In this document: positions 18,843-28,356 of the stretch, one piece after another | How positions within the stretch are numbered: position 1 is the first letter of the stretch | Layout: every line of letters starts with the position of its first letter | NCBI RefSeq assembly: GCF_030296615.1 | Contig: NZ_AP027732.1 | Span: 2,418,001-2,482,000 of the forward strand | Source of the DNA: Frondihabitans sucicola | GTDB lineage: Bacteria; Actinomycetota; Actinomycetes; Actinomycetales; Microbacteriaceae | DNA: 64,000 bases | Reading direction: 5' to 3' | The notes under the pieces: model-generated | Databases searched by the model: none | What the model was told of the DNA's origin: nothing | What the model saw: only the letters and a program-made list of their open reading frames with translations | Position numbers and translations under genes: made by a program

Positions 18843-20293
18843 ATGACCTCCACCGCCGAGACCGGCGTCCTCCCTCTCGTCGACCGTTTCTTCGAGATCA
18901 CGAAGCGAGGCTCCACCTGGGGGCGGGAGGTGCGCGGGGGCCTCGTGACGTTCGTCACCATGGCCTACATCGTGATCCTGAACCCGCTCATCCTCGGCGG
19001 ATTCTCCGGCGATCAGGCGGCGAAGGACGTCGCCGGCCACTGGTTGCAGAACGCCCAGGTGGGCGCCGTGACCGCGTTGACCGCCGGTGTGATGACGATC
19101 CTGTTCGGGGTGATCGCGCGCCTGCCGTTCGGGCTCGCCGCGGGCCTCGGCATCAACTCCTTCCTGGCGGTCAGCGTCGTCAAAGACGTCACCTGGCCCG
19201 AGGCCATGGGCCTCGTCGTGATCGAGGGCCTGGTGATCGTCGTGCTGGCGGCCACCGGCCTGCGCACCCTCATCTTCAAGGCCGTCCCGCAGGCGCTCAA
19301 GACGGCGATCACGGTCGGGATCGGCCTCTTCATCGCGTTCATCGGTCTGGTCGACGCCGGGTTCGTGCGGTCGAGCGGCACGGCTTCGCCCCCGGTCCAA
19401 CTGGGCGACGCCGGCTCGATCGAGACCCTGCCCACCATCGTGTTCGTCATCGGGCTCATCATCATCGGTGTGCTCGTCGCCAGGCGGGCGAAGGCGGCGA
19501 TCCTGATCGGCATAGTGGTCACGACGATCATCGCCGTCATCCTCAACGCGATCTTCAAGGTTCCGGAATCGCTCGGAACCAACCCCGCCGGCTGGAACCT
19601 CAACGCGCCGGTGCTGCCGTCGGGCATCGTGTCGCTGCCCGACCTGTCGCTCGTCGGGCACTTCGACTTCGGAGCGTTCGGCAGGATCGGCGGTGTCGCG
19701 GCCACCATGCTCGTGTTCACACTCGTCTTCACCAACTTCTTCGACGCGATGGGCACCATGACGGGCCTGGCGCGCCAGGCGGACGTCGCCCACCCCGACG
19801 GAACCTTCCCGCGGCTTCGGCCCGCGCTGATCGTCGAGGGCATCGGAGCGGTCGCCGGCGGTGCGTCGAGCGGATCGTCGAACACGGTCTTCGTCGAGTC
19901 GGCCGCCGGCATCGGCGAGGGCGCCCGCACGGGGCTGGCCTCCGTCGTGACCGGTGTGCTCTTCCTGCTGGCGATGTTCTTCACGCCCTCACGCAGGTGG
20001 TGCCGCTCGAGGTCGCTGCAGCGTCCCTGGTCGTCGTCGGCGCCCTGATGGTGTCGCAGATCAAGGACATCGACTGGAGCGACTTCTCGGTCGCCCTGCC
20101 GGTGTTCCTGACGGTGATCGTCATGCCGCTGACCTACTCGATCTCGAACGGCATCGGCGCCGGCTTCATCAGCTGGGTGCTGGTGCGCTCGCTCTCCGGC
20201 AAGGCGCGCGAGATCAGCCCGCTGCTCTGGATCGTGGCCGTCGGATTCCTCGTCTACTTCGCGCGCGGCCCGATCCAGTCGTTCCTCGGCTGA
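18843..20293 (+). CDS. AzgA-type (NCS2) purine permease, frameshifted
   Basis: A membrane permease of about 483 residues for guanine, hypoxanthine or a related purine by proton symport. The family signatures are TFVTMAYIVILNP, FGLAAGLGINSF, FTNFFDAMGTMTGLARQAD and SSGSSNTVFVESAAGIGEGARTG. Near 19990 one C is missing from a C run. Restoring it joins the first 380 residues to LTQVVPLEVAAASLVVVG and the last helices, ending at 20293. The ATG follows ACGGAGAAG. It stands as a single gene and no purine riboswitch is visible upstream. Confidence 0.92.
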
Positions 20294-20301
20294 CCCCTCC
20301 G

Positions 20302-20376
20302 TCGCGCGCAACACGCCGCTCACGTCGACCCGCGGCGGTGATTTGCGCGCCTTCGACGACTCGCGTCGGTAGCGTC
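20302..20376. repeat. Intergenic palindrome, GCGCAAC family
   Basis: An imperfect inverted repeat with left arm GTCGCGCGCAACACGCCGC and right arm ending GATTTGCGCGC lies between the purine permease and the aldo/keto reductase, both on the plus strand. The left arm matches the palindrome at 40857-40920 (shared GCGCAAC.CGCCGCTCACG), which marks them as one repeat family. Confidence 0.6.
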
Positions 20377-20381
20377 GGGGA

Positions 20382-21223
20382 ATGAGCCTCGGACCCGTCA
20401 CGTTCCCGAACGGTCTGCCTGCCGCGCGACTCGGCCTCGGCACCTGGTTGATGGGGAGGATCCTGCCCGCCGCGACACCGAGCTCGACGCCCTGCGGGCC
20501 GGCCTCGACGCCGGGATGACGCTCGTCGACACGGCCGAGATGTACGGCTCCGGCGCCGCCGAGACCCTCGTCGGCGAGGCGATCTCGGGTCGGCGCGACG
20601 AGGTGTTCCTGGTCAGCAAGGTGCTTCCGAGCAACGCCTCGCGGCGCGGCACCATCGAGGCCTGCCACGCCTCGCTCGAGCGCCTCGGCACCGATCGACT
20701 CGACCTGTACCTGCTGCACTGGCGCGGCCGCTTCCCGCTCCAGGAGACCGTCGCGGCGCTCGAGGAGCTCGTCCGGGAGGGCGCCATCCGCGGCTGGGGA
20801 GTCAGCAACTTCGACGTGCACGACCTCGACGAACTCGCCCAGTGCCCCGGCGGCGCCGGCCTCCAGGTCAACCAGGTGCTCTACAACCTCGCTCGTCGAG
20901 GCCCGGAATTCGCACTGCTTCCGCACCAGCGCTCGGCGGGCGTGCCTCTCATGGCGTACTCGCCGGTCGATCACGGGGAACTCCTCGACGACACCACCCT
21001 CGACGAGATCGCCGAGGGCAAGGGCGTCACGCCCGCTCAGCTCGCGCTGGCCTGGGTGCTGCAGGCGCTCCCGGACGGCTTCGTCGCGGTCAAGGCGTCG
21101 AGCCGCGAACACGTCGAGCAGAACGCCGCCGCTCGCGACGTCGTCTTCAGCGACGACGAACGGGCGGCTCTCGACGCCGCGTTCCCGGCGCCGAGCCGCG
21201 CGACGCCGCTGGAGATGCTCTAG
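20382..21223 (+). CDS. Aldo/keto reductase, frameshifted near the 5' end
   Basis: A cytoplasmic NADPH-dependent reductase of about 280 residues. The N-terminus (MSLGPVTFPNGL, LGLGTWLMG) is in another frame from the body because one G is missing from the GGGG run near 20455. With it restored the sequence continues EDPARRDTELDAL into TLVDTAEMYGSG. The family motifs are the catalytic Asp/Tyr in DTAEMYG, Lys in LVSKVLPSNAS, LDLYLLHW and the GVSNFDVHDL strand. The C-terminus ends normally. The substrate is unknown. Confidence 0.87.
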
Positions 21224-21350
21224 AGCGTGTCTCTCACGTCACCGCGGGTCGTGTGCGCCCTGGATCGCGCGATCTGCGGCCCCGTCCGAGACCCGCCCCA
21301 GCCGTCGGAGGAGGCGACTGCCCGGTCCTGCCCGCTCTTGCTCGGCCCGG

Positions 21351-23059
21351 CTACCCGAACGTGAACGAGTAGGCGGACAGCCCGGGCGACAGGTCGATGG
21401 TCACGGTGCCGGTGCGGACGGACGCCCGGTCGACGACCGGATAGATGTTCGGGGCCCCGAGACGCTCAACGTCGAGGTCTTGCCGCCGGACGTCACGGTC
21501 AGCGTGCCGGTGCCGCCCACGTCGAGGTAGACCTTCGACGCCGTGTACGCGAGCGAGATGCCCGATCCCGACTCGCTCGTGAGGTCTTCGTCGGCGGCCT
21601 TCCAGGTGCCGTCGAGGGCAAAGGTGTTCGCCGCCACTCCCGTGGGCGCGGTGAATGTCGTCGTGCCGTTCGTCAGCGGCGTCGAACCGGAGTAGTTGCT
21701 GGCGCGCTTGGTGCCGAGATACGTCTCCGGCGTCTGATTCGCATCGGTCGGCGTCGTGTCGTCGACCTTCGTCTTCGCAGGGAGGGCGACGGCAGGATCG
21801 GCGGACTTCAGCAGGTCGCGGATCATGCCCTCGATCCCGGGGTAGTCGCCCTCGCCGATGGAGACGTGACGGATCTTCCCGGTCGAATCGATCAGGTAAT
21901 CGGCCGGCCACGAGGTGTTGTTGTAGGCGTTCCAGGTCGAGTAGTCGTTGTCCTGGGCGACCGGGTAGGTGATGCCGAGCCGCTTCGCACCCGCGACGAC
22001 GTTCGCGTGGACGTGCTCGAACGCGTACTCGGGGGTGTGCACGCCGATCACGACGAAGCCGTGGGGCGAGTACGTCTTGTACCACTGCTCGACGTGCTGG
22101 ATCGCCCGCTGGCAGTTGATGCACGAGTACGCCCAGAAGTCGACCAGCACGACCTTGCCCCTGAGGGAGGCGAGTGTCACGGGAGAATCGTCGCTGGTGT
22201 CGAACCACCCGTCCAGGCCGGTCAGCTTCGGCGCCGGACCGCACTCGCGCAGGGTCTTCGGGGTGACGTACGAGGCCTCCGCCTGACACGACGCCAGCTT
22301 GGCCGTCGTGGTCGTCGAGCCGCCCGACAGGGCTGTGCCGGCGTTCGCGGTGCCTTCGAGGTCGTGGTTGAGAGCGGCCGTGTAGTCGGGGATCGCGCGC
22401 TGGATCGCGTCCGTCGCGTTGAACGCCAGGGCGACTGCCAGCGCGAGCACGACGACGCCGGCACCGACCCGGATGGCCCGCTGGCGGATGCGGAACGCCT
22501 TCACCCGCTCGGCCACCCCGCGGCCGGCGAGGGCGAAGAAGAGCAGCGGAGCGGCCGTGCCGACGGCGAACGCGACGGTCAGGACGACGGTGGACAGGCC
22601 GATCCTGCCCGTCGCTCCGGCGACCGTGATGGCGGCGAGCACGGGGCCGGCGCACGGGACGTAGACGGCGCCCAGTGTGAGCCCGAGCAGGAACCCGCCG
22701 CGCTCGGTGCCGACCTGGCGCTGCGGAACCCACGAGAACGGCTTCTCGAGCAGGTGTTGGAAGCGGGGCACGATCATGCCGATTCCGAGGAGGATCAGGG
22801 CGGCGAGGCCGATCCATCGGATGATGTCCTCCGGAATCGGAAGGGCGCTCAGGACGAGCGTGCCGAGCAGCGTGAACAGGCTGAAGCTGATGGCGAGGCC
22901 CAGCACGACGAGGAAGGGGCGGCGCCCGGGACCGGCGCCGTCGGGACGTGCGCCCTGGGCGCCGCCGGAGAGGAAGATCACGGTCAGGACCGGCAGGATG
23001 CACGGAGAGATGCCGGTGATGAGCCCACCGACCAGGCCGAGGAAGATCAGCGTGATCAC
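21351..23059 (-). CDS. dipZ: DipZ-like CcdA-thioredoxin fusion, frameshifted near the 3' end
   Basis: A membrane redox protein of about 569 residues that should carry electrons from cytoplasmic thioredoxin to extracytoplasmic thiols. The N-terminal CcdA domain (residues 1-225, about six helices) has the Cys pair motifs GISPCILPVL and VYVPCAGPVL. A TlpA/thioredoxin domain follows with WAYSCINCQRA, as in mycobacterial DipZ, then a beta-rich C-terminal domain. One G is missing near 21455; restoring it adds NIYPVVDRASVRTGTVTID and the true end at 21351. It stands as a single gene. An ATG just inside its promoter gives the usual short lead. Confidence 0.92.
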
Positions 23060-23133
23060 CCGTGAACACTAGGCGGTCGACCCCGTCGAGTTGCTGAGAC
23101 TCCGCGCTCGAGACGGCGGGGATGGAGGCTGAG

Positions 23134-23154
23134 CGTTCTCGCAGAGTGAGAACG
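23134..23154. promoter_or_regulatory. Candidate IclR operator upstream of iclR
   Basis: A palindrome GTTCTC-(7 nt)-GAGAAC flanked by C and G lies about 40 bp before the IclR start. The identical half-sites with the same 7-nt spacing recur at 28135-28155, upstream of the alcohol dehydrogenase operon. Confidence 0.6.
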
Positions 23155-23195
23155 CCGGGAGGGCGGCTCGGCGGCGCCGGTCGCAGAATGAGGCC

Positions 23196-24083
23196 ATGCG
23201 AATCGATGACGCTTCGACACTCACCCGACCCTCCGCCGATCCGGCACCGGTCCCCGCCCAACCTGCCTCGGCCCCGCCTGCCCCGGCTCCGCCCCGCGAA
23301 CCCGGCGTCGTCACGGTCGAGAAGACCCTCGCGATCCTGGAGGCCGTCGCCGAACGCGGGGGCGCGACCGCCCGCGAGGTGTCAGAGGCGCTCGGCTTCC
23401 CGCTGCCGACGGTCTACCGGCTGCTGCAGGCTCTCGTCCAGAGCGACTACCTCGTCCACCTCACCGGGCAGCACCGGTTCGAGCTCGGCTACAAGCTCGA
23501 TCGCCTGGGGGTCTCGTTGCACCGGCAGATCGGCATCCCGACCAGCGTGCGCACCGAGATCGGACGGCTGCACACCCTCTCGCAGACAGCCGCGTACTTC
23601 GCGGTCTACCGCGGAGCCGACGTCGTCGTGGCCTACGTCGTCGACTCGCCCGACCACCCGCGACTCACGCCGCTGAACTTCGGGTTCCACGAGGCGACGC
23701 ACGCCACCGCGTTCGGCAAGATCATGCTCGCGGGCATGTCGAGCGAGCAGCGCGACCAGTATCTCGACGTCCACGAGCTGACGCGGCTGACGGCGACCAC
23801 GAAGACCCGGCGGCAGGATCTCTACGCCGAACTCGCGCAGGTCGCCACCTCGGGCGTCGCCTGGGAGATCGAGGAGTTCGTGCCCGGCATGACCTGCGCC
23901 GCCGTCGGCGTGCGCAACGGGGCCGGCATGATCATCGGATCGGTCGCCATCAGCGCCCCGTCCGCCGAGCTGTCGGAGAGACGCCAGCGCGACATCGAGC
24001 GGCACCTCCGCGACGCGTCCAACCAGGTGAGCCGCTACTACCGTTCGGGCGCCCTGCGGCGCGCGAACACCGCCACCCTCTGA
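23196..24083 (+). CDS. IclR family transcriptional regulator
   Basis: A 295-residue regulator. After a Pro/Ala-rich lead of about 35 residues, the winged helix reads TVEKTLAILEAVAERGGAT and VSEALGFPLPTVYRLLQAL. The C-terminal effector domain includes HATAFGKIMLAGMS and GMTCAAVGVRNGAGMIIGSVAIS, all typical IclR. It is divergent from dipZ and convergent with the oxidoreductase operon that ends at 24211. Because its own upstream region and the adh promoter share one palindrome, it probably controls itself and that operon. The ligand is unknown. Confidence 0.92.
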   Translation: MRIDDASTLTRPSADPAPVPAQPASAPPAPAPPREPGVVTVEKTLAILEAVAERGGATAREVSEALGFPLPTVYRLLQALVQSDYLVHLTGQHRFELGYKLDRLGVSLHRQIGIPTSVRTEIGRLHTLSQTAAYFAVYRGADVVVAYVVDSPDHPRLTPLNFGFHEATHATAFGKIMLAGMSSEQRDQYLDVHELTRLTATTKTRRQDLYAELAQVATSGVAWEIEEFVPGMTCAAVGVRNGAGMIIGSVAISAPSAELSERRQRDIERHLRDASNQVSRYYRSGALRRANTATL

Positions 24084-24124
24084 TCCTGCCGGCCCGCCCG
24101 CCCGCCTGCCCCGCCCGCACCGCA

Positions 24125-24203
24125 GAAATCGAAGGGGATTCTCGCCCGGTGGCACCGCGTTCGCACAGAACGGTGGCCGGAGGCGAGAATCCCCTTCGAT
24201 TTC
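24125..24203. repeat. Perfect 22-bp inverted repeat, GAAATCGAAGGGG family
   Basis: The left arm at 24125-24146 and right arm at 24182-24203 are exact reverse complements (core GAAATCGAAGGGGATTCTCG) around a 35-nt loop. It lies between the convergent ends of iclR and the YbhB-like gene, so it could stop both transcripts. The same arm recurs at 59402-59486. Confidence 0.85.
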
Positions 24204-24210
24204 GGGCGGG

Positions 24211-24741
24211 CTACTTCACTTCGAACCAGGGCGCGATGACGGCGCGCGCCAGGGTGTGCCCCGACATGGTGAAGCCGAGGAAGGCGGGCGTCGCGCCGGC
24301 GTCGAGGCCCAGGCTGTCGACATCGAGGGCGTGGATCCCGATGAAGTACGTGTGCTTGCCGTGGCCGGCCGGGGGAGCAGCGCCGAGGTAGTGGGCGAGG
24401 CTTCCGTCGTTCTTCAGCTGCAGTGCGCCCGCGGGCAAGCCGGAGCCCGCCGCGTCTCCGGCTCCCGTCGAGAGCGACGTGACGGACGCGGGGATGTCGG
24501 CGACGGCCCAGTGCCAGAAACCGGCGCCGGTCGGGGCGTCGGGGTCGTACACGGTGATGGCGAAGCTCTTCGTCTCGGGCGGGAAGCCCGACCAGCTCAG
24601 CTGAGGGCTCACGTCTTCGCCGCCGGCTCCGAAGATGCCGCTGACCTGCGGGGTGGGCAGTTCGGCGCCGTCCGTGACGTCGGTCGAGGTGACCTCGAAC
24701 GCCGGGACCTGGGCGATGTCGTCGTACGGGGAAGTGGTCAT
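24211..24741 (-). CDS. YbhB/YbcL family Raf kinase inhibitor-like protein (PEBP fold)
   Basis: A 176-residue PEBP-fold protein. The ligand-site motifs GGEDVSPQLSWSG, ITVYDPDAPTGAGFWHW and GKHTYFIGIHALD are conserved. Bacterial members are cytoplasmic or periplasmic proteins of unclear role, often near redox enzymes. No signal peptide is present here. The ATG at 24741 follows GAAGGAG. It is the last gene downstream of adh, GMC subunit 3 and the GMC oxidoreductase (57 bp gap), so it probably belongs to that operon. Confidence 0.9.
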   Translation of the reverse strand: MTTSPYDDIAQVPAFEVTSTDVTDGAELPTPQVSGIFGAGGEDVSPQLSWSGFPPETKSFAITVYDPDAPTGAGFWHWAVADIPASVTSLSTGAGDAAGSGLPAGALQLKNDGSLAHYLGAAPPAGHGKHTYFIGIHALDVDSLGLDAGATPAFLGFTMSGHTLARAVIAPWFEVK

Positions 24742-24797
24742 GGTGTCTCCTTCTCGAGGGGTGTCTCCAGACAACACCTGTCTGGCGAGCGAATGGT

Positions 24798-26375
24798 TCA
24801 GATTCCGTCGTGGGCGAGCTGGTCGGCGATGTACTCCGCCTGCCGGATCGCGAGCGCGACGATGGTGAGGGTCGGGTTGGCGGCAGCGCTGGACGTGAAG
24901 ACCGATCCGTCGCTGACGAACAGGTTGGGCACGTCGTGCGACCGGCCCCATCGGTCGACCACGCCGTCCTCCGCCTTGTCGCTCATGCGAGCCGTGCCGA
25001 GGTTGTGGGTGGACGGGTACGGAGGCGTTCGGTGCGACGACACCGAGCCGACCGCGTCGTAGAGAAGCTCGGCCTGCTTGTAGCCGTGGCTCCGCATGGC
25101 GATGTCGTTCGGGTGATCGTCGACGTGCACGTTCGGCACCGGCAGTCCGTTCTTGTCGGTGACGCTCGGGTTCAGCGTGATCCGGTTGCTCTCCTGCGGC
25201 AGGTCTTCGCCCACGATCCATAGTCCGGCGGTACGTAGGTACCCGTCGATGATCTTCGTGAATTCGCGACCCCAGGATCCCGGCTCGGCGAAGCTGGCGA
25301 GGAACGCCGGGCCCAGCGAGATGGTCTCCAGGTAGTACCCGCCGGCGAACCCGCGATCCGGATCGTGACGCGACTCGTCGGCGATCACACCGGCCATCGT
25401 CTCGCCGCGGTACATGCGCACGGGGTTCTCGAACTGCGCGTAGACCGAGCCGGTCATGTGCCGCATGTAGTTGCGGCCGACCTGTCCGGAGGAGTTCGCG
25501 AGACCGTCGGGGAACATCGGGCTCGCCGACTGCAGCAGCAGGCGGGGTGTCTCGATCGAATTGCCCGCCACGCAGACGAGGGCTGCCGCCTGGCGATGCA
25601 GGTCGCCGTTCTCGTCGAGGTAGAGGACCGCGTCGACGCGGCCGGTCTGGTCGTGGGTGATCTGCACGACGTGGGAGTCGGCGCGGAGGTCGAGCAGCCC
25701 GGTCGCGAGCGCCCGGGGGATCTCGCGCACGAGCGTCGACCACTTCGACTTGTTCTTGTCGCCCTGGAAGTTGAAGCCGTCCTGGATGGAGGCCGGGCGA
25801 CCGTCGTACTCCTCCGCGTTCGTGGCGTACGGCCCGGTCGAGTAGTGCTTGTAGCCGACCCGCTCGGCGCCGTTGGCGAACACCTTGTAGTTGTTGTTCG
25901 CCGGCAGAGGCTTGCGGCCGTGGACGTGCGTCGATCCCATGGCGATCTCGGCCCGGTCGTAGAACGGCTCCAGCTCGGCCAGTGTGATCGGCCAGTCGAG
26001 CAGATTCGCGCCCTCGAGGCGGCCGTAGGTCGAGCGGATCGCGAACTCGTGCGCCTTGAAGCGCGGCGTCGCGCCCGACCAGTGCGTGGTGGTGCCGCCG
26101 ACGGCCTTCACGATCCAGGTGGGGAGATTGGGGAAGTCGCGGGCGATGCGCCAGGATCCGCTCGTGGTGCGCGGATCCAGCCAGGCCATCTGGTTGAACG
26201 CCTCCCACTCGTTGTTCGTGTAGTCGTCGTTGGTCAGGTACGGGCCGGCCTCGAGGACGACGCAGGGGATTCCCTTCGCCGTGAGTTCGTAGGCGAGCGT
26301 CCCGCCGCCCGCGCCCGATCCGATGATGACGACCGTCTCGTGATCCTGCTCGATCGGTTTGCCGTGCCGGGTCAT
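24798..26375 (-). CDS. GMC family FAD oxidoreductase
   Basis: A 525-residue flavoprotein of the glucose-methanol-choline family. The FAD motif VVIIGSGAGGGTLAYEL is at the N-terminus, followed by GGTTTHWSGATPRF. The C-terminal signature includes HNLGTARMS and SSAAANPTLTIVALAIRQAEYI. It resembles the large subunit of gluconate/sugar dehydrogenases, and the preceding gene encodes the matching small subunit with an ATGA overlap. No cytochrome c subunit gene is present and no twin-arginine signal is evident in this protein. It would oxidise an alcohol or sugar; the electron acceptor is unknown. Confidence 0.92.
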   Translation of the reverse strand: MTRHGKPIEQDHETVVIIGSGAGGGTLAYELTAKGIPCVVLEAGPYLTNDDYTNNEWEAFNQMAWLDPRTTSGSWRIARDFPNLPTWIVKAVGGTTTHWSGATPRFKAHEFAIRSTYGRLEGANLLDWPITLAELEPFYDRAEIAMGSTHVHGRKPLPANNNYKVFANGAERVGYKHYSTGPYATNAEEYDGRPASIQDGFNFQGDKNKSKWSTLVREIPRALATGLLDLRADSHVVQITHDQTGRVDAVLYLDENGDLHRQAAALVCVAGNSIETPRLLLQSASPMFPDGLANSSGQVGRNYMRHMTGSVYAQFENPVRMYRGETMAGVIADESRHDPDRGFAGGYYLETISLGPAFLASFAEPGSWGREFTKIIDGYLRTAGLWIVGEDLPQESNRITLNPSVTDKNGLPVPNVHVDDHPNDIAMRSHGYKQAELLYDAVGSVSSHRTPPYPSTHNLGTARMSDKAEDGVVDRWGRSHDVPNLFVSDGSVFTSSAAANPTLTIVALAIRQAEYIADQLAHDGI

Positions 26376-26992
26376 TTCGTGGCCTCCGAGTGCTGGAGCT
26401 GGCCCTGGCGGGCGTCGGTCGCGCCGGGCTGGGTGCTCGTGTCGGCGCTGGTGGACGCGGCGCTCTGGCCGCCGCCGTGCGTGGCCGCGTGCGGGGGAGC
26501 GAGCGGCACGGAACGAGCGATCTCGACGATCGGTTCGCCGGTGTACGTCTCGATGCGAGGATCGGGCAGCCAGTCGAGGTCGTTGAAGCCGCGGTCGATG
26601 TAGCCGCCCTTGTCGACGGACGGACCCTCGTAGCCGACGGCGTCCCAGACCTCGGGGTCGTCGTAGAGGTTCAGGACGGTGGTGCGCCGGATGAAGCCGA
26701 AGAACTCCGTCGTCTCGATTCGCCGGAGCACGCTCGTGGCGGCGTCCTCGTCGAGCTGTCGGAAGTCGCCGCCGGCGAGGTGCGCCAGCGTCAGCAGCCC
26801 CTGGGTGAGGGAGACGCGGAACCAGGTCGACTCCTCGGCGGCTTTGAGGATCGTGTCGGCGGTGCGCTCGTAGGGGCCGTCCGGGAAGGAGTCGTGGGGG
26901 AACGCGACGCGGATCACGCGGATCAGGGTCGAGCGAGCCTCCTCGGTGAGGGCGGTGTCGTTCAACGACGGGTACTTGGCGGGAAAAGCCAT
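26372..26992 (-). CDS. Gluconate 2-dehydrogenase subunit 3-like protein
   Basis: A 206-residue small subunit that partners GMC-type dehydrogenases. It is helical, with FPHDSFPDGPYERTADTIL and FRQLDEDAATSVLRRIE, and a conserved FFGFIRRTTVLNLYDDPEVWDAVGYEG region, here cited by its core NLYDDPEVWDAVGYEG. The C-terminal 40 residues are a low-complexity His/Ser/Thr/Gln-rich tail. There is no clear signal peptide. Its stop overlaps the GMC start (ATGA), which supports a stoichiometric complex. The start ATG at 26992 follows AAAGGAGCTC. Confidence 0.87.
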   Translation of the reverse strand: MAFPAKYPSLNDTALTEEARSTLIRVIRVAFPHDSFPDGPYERTADTILKAAEESTWFRVSLTQGLLTLAHLAGGDFRQLDEDAATSVLRRIETTEFFGFIRRTTVLNLYDDPEVWDAVGYEGPSVDKGGYIDRGFNDLDWLPDPRIETYTGEPIVEIARSVPLAPPHAATHGGGQSAASTSADTSTQPGATDARQGQLQHSEATK

Positions 26993-27034
26993 TTCAGAGC
27001 TCCTTTGCTCGTGTTCGTTTCGTGTCGGGCCGCG

Positions 27035-28063
27035 CTACGGGACGAGGATGCCGCGGCCGACGAGGCGGCCGGCCTCGAGATCGGCGATGGCGTCGTTGAC
27101 GGCTTCGAGCGGGTAGGTCTGCGTGTGCAGCTTCACCCGGCCCTGCGCCGTGAGCGCCATGAGTTCGACGAGGTCGCTGTAGGTGCCGACGAGGTTGCCG
27201 ACGACGCTGATCTCGCGGGAGATGATCTCGATCGTGTCGAGCTCGACCCGCCCTCCGTAGCCGATGACGTAGTGCGAGCCGCCGTTGTGGATGAGCTTCG
27301 GGGCGAGCTTCTCGGCGCCCTTCTCTCCGACGAAGTCGAACGCGATGTGCGCTCCGCCTCCCGTGATGTCCAGCACCTGCTTCTCGACGCTCGCGTCGTC
27401 CGTGGCCAGCACCGTGTGGTGCGCGCCGAGTTCCTTCGCGAGCTCGAGCGCCTTCTCGCTGCGGTCCACGACGGTGATCTCGGCGCTCGTGACGGCCGCC
27501 AGCGACTGGATGCCGATGTGCCCGAGGCCGCCCGCGCCCTGGACCACCGCGTGCGATCCGGGGAACAGCTGGGGCGCCGCCTTGCGGACCGCGTGATACG
27601 CCGTCAGCCCGGCGTCGGCGAGAGCTGCGACGTCCTTCGGCTCGAGCCCCTGATCGAGTTTCACGACGGCGCGCGCGTTCGTCTTCAGGCGCTCGGCCAT
27701 GCCCCCGTCGACGTTCAGGCCGGGGAACGTGGCGTTCTCACAGTGAGAGTCCTGACCGACGCGGCAGGCGGGGCACAGGCCGCAGCTGGTGAGCGGGTGC
27801 ATGATCACCGTGTCGCCCACCTGCACGTTCGTCACGGCGCTGCCGACCTCGCGCACCCAGCCGGCGTTCTCGTGCCCGAGGATGTACGGCAGCGACGGAT
27901 GCTGGATGGCTTCCCACTGCCCCTCGATGATGTGCAGGTCGGTGCGGCACAGACCCGCCGCCCCCACGTCGACGATCACGTCCCACGGGCCGCTCACGGT
28001 CGGCTCCGGCACGCTGTCGAGTGTCGGTGCCAGGTCGTATTCGTGCAGTTGGACAGCCTTCAC
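27035..28063 (-). CDS. Zinc-dependent alcohol dehydrogenase
   Basis: A 342-residue zinc MDR enzyme. The catalytic-zinc ligands appear in GLCRTDLHIIEGQW and ILGHENAGWV. The structural-zinc loop is CGLCPACRVGQDSHC with all four Cys. The NAD motif is VVQGAGGLGHIGIQSLAA. It would oxidise primary or secondary alcohols in the cytoplasm. It is the first gene of the adh / GMC-subunit 3 / GMC / YbhB operon, which suggests a two-step oxidation of one substrate. A 21-bp palindrome shared with the iclR promoter lies 72 bp upstream. Confidence 0.93.
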   Translation of the reverse strand: MKAVQLHEYDLAPTLDSVPEPTVSGPWDVIVDVGAAGLCRTDLHIIEGQWEAIQHPSLPYILGHENAGWVREVGSAVTNVQVGDTVIMHPLTSCGLCPACRVGQDSHCENATFPGLNVDGGMAERLKTNARAVVKLDQGLEPKDVAALADAGLTAYHAVRKAAPQLFPGSHAVVQGAGGLGHIGIQSLAAVTSAEITVVDRSEKALELAKELGAHHTVLATDDASVEKQVLDITGGGAHIAFDFVGEKGAEKLAPKLIHNGGSHYVIGYGGRVELDTIEIISREISVVGNLVGTYSDLVELMALTAQGRVKLHTQTYPLEAVNDAIADLEAGRLVGRGILVP

Positions 28064-28134
28064 TGGGTCCTCCTCGTCGAGGTTCGTGCGTTGGTGACAC
28101 TATGGTCGCCCGCGCTGGCCGGCGGCTCCACGCC

Positions 28135-28155
28135 CGTTCTCGCTCCGCGAGAACG
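28135..28155. promoter_or_regulatory. Candidate IclR operator upstream of the adh operon
   Basis: The palindrome GTTCTC-(7 nt)-GAGAAC, flanked by C and G and with GC-rich centre CGCTCCGCG, lies upstream of the alcohol dehydrogenase start at 28063. It has the same half-sites and spacing as 23134-23154. Confidence 0.6.
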
Positions 28156-28196
28156 TTCCGGCCCACTTCGTGCCGCCGGCCCCCGACCCGCGCTCG

Positions 28197-28257
28197 CGCG
28201 AGATGGCCGAATCTGTCGGGTCCGCCCCGGGCGCCCGACAGGTTCGGCCATCTCGCG
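28197..28257. repeat. Long palindrome, GAGATGGCC family, left of the DUF559 gene
   Basis: Arms 28197-28220 and 28234-28257 match at 23 of 24 positions (core GAGATGGCCGAATCTGTCG) around a 13-nt loop. It lies between divergent genes, where a terminator is not expected. The related palindrome 29344-29400 lies on the other side of the DUF559 gene. Confidence 0.8.
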
Positions 28258-28356
28258 ACGCGGTACCGCTGTGGACGGGGCCGCACCCTGTGGAGTGCGC
28301 CTCGCGCCCTGTGGACGGGCGGTAAAACGGAGGGCAGGATCCGCCACCGTTGCCTC

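Noticed and set aside
19013..21112. A 699-residue minus-strand open frame antisense to the purine permease and aldo/keto reductase
   Set aside because: The plus-strand genes are clearly homologous to known families; the antisense frame has no motif.
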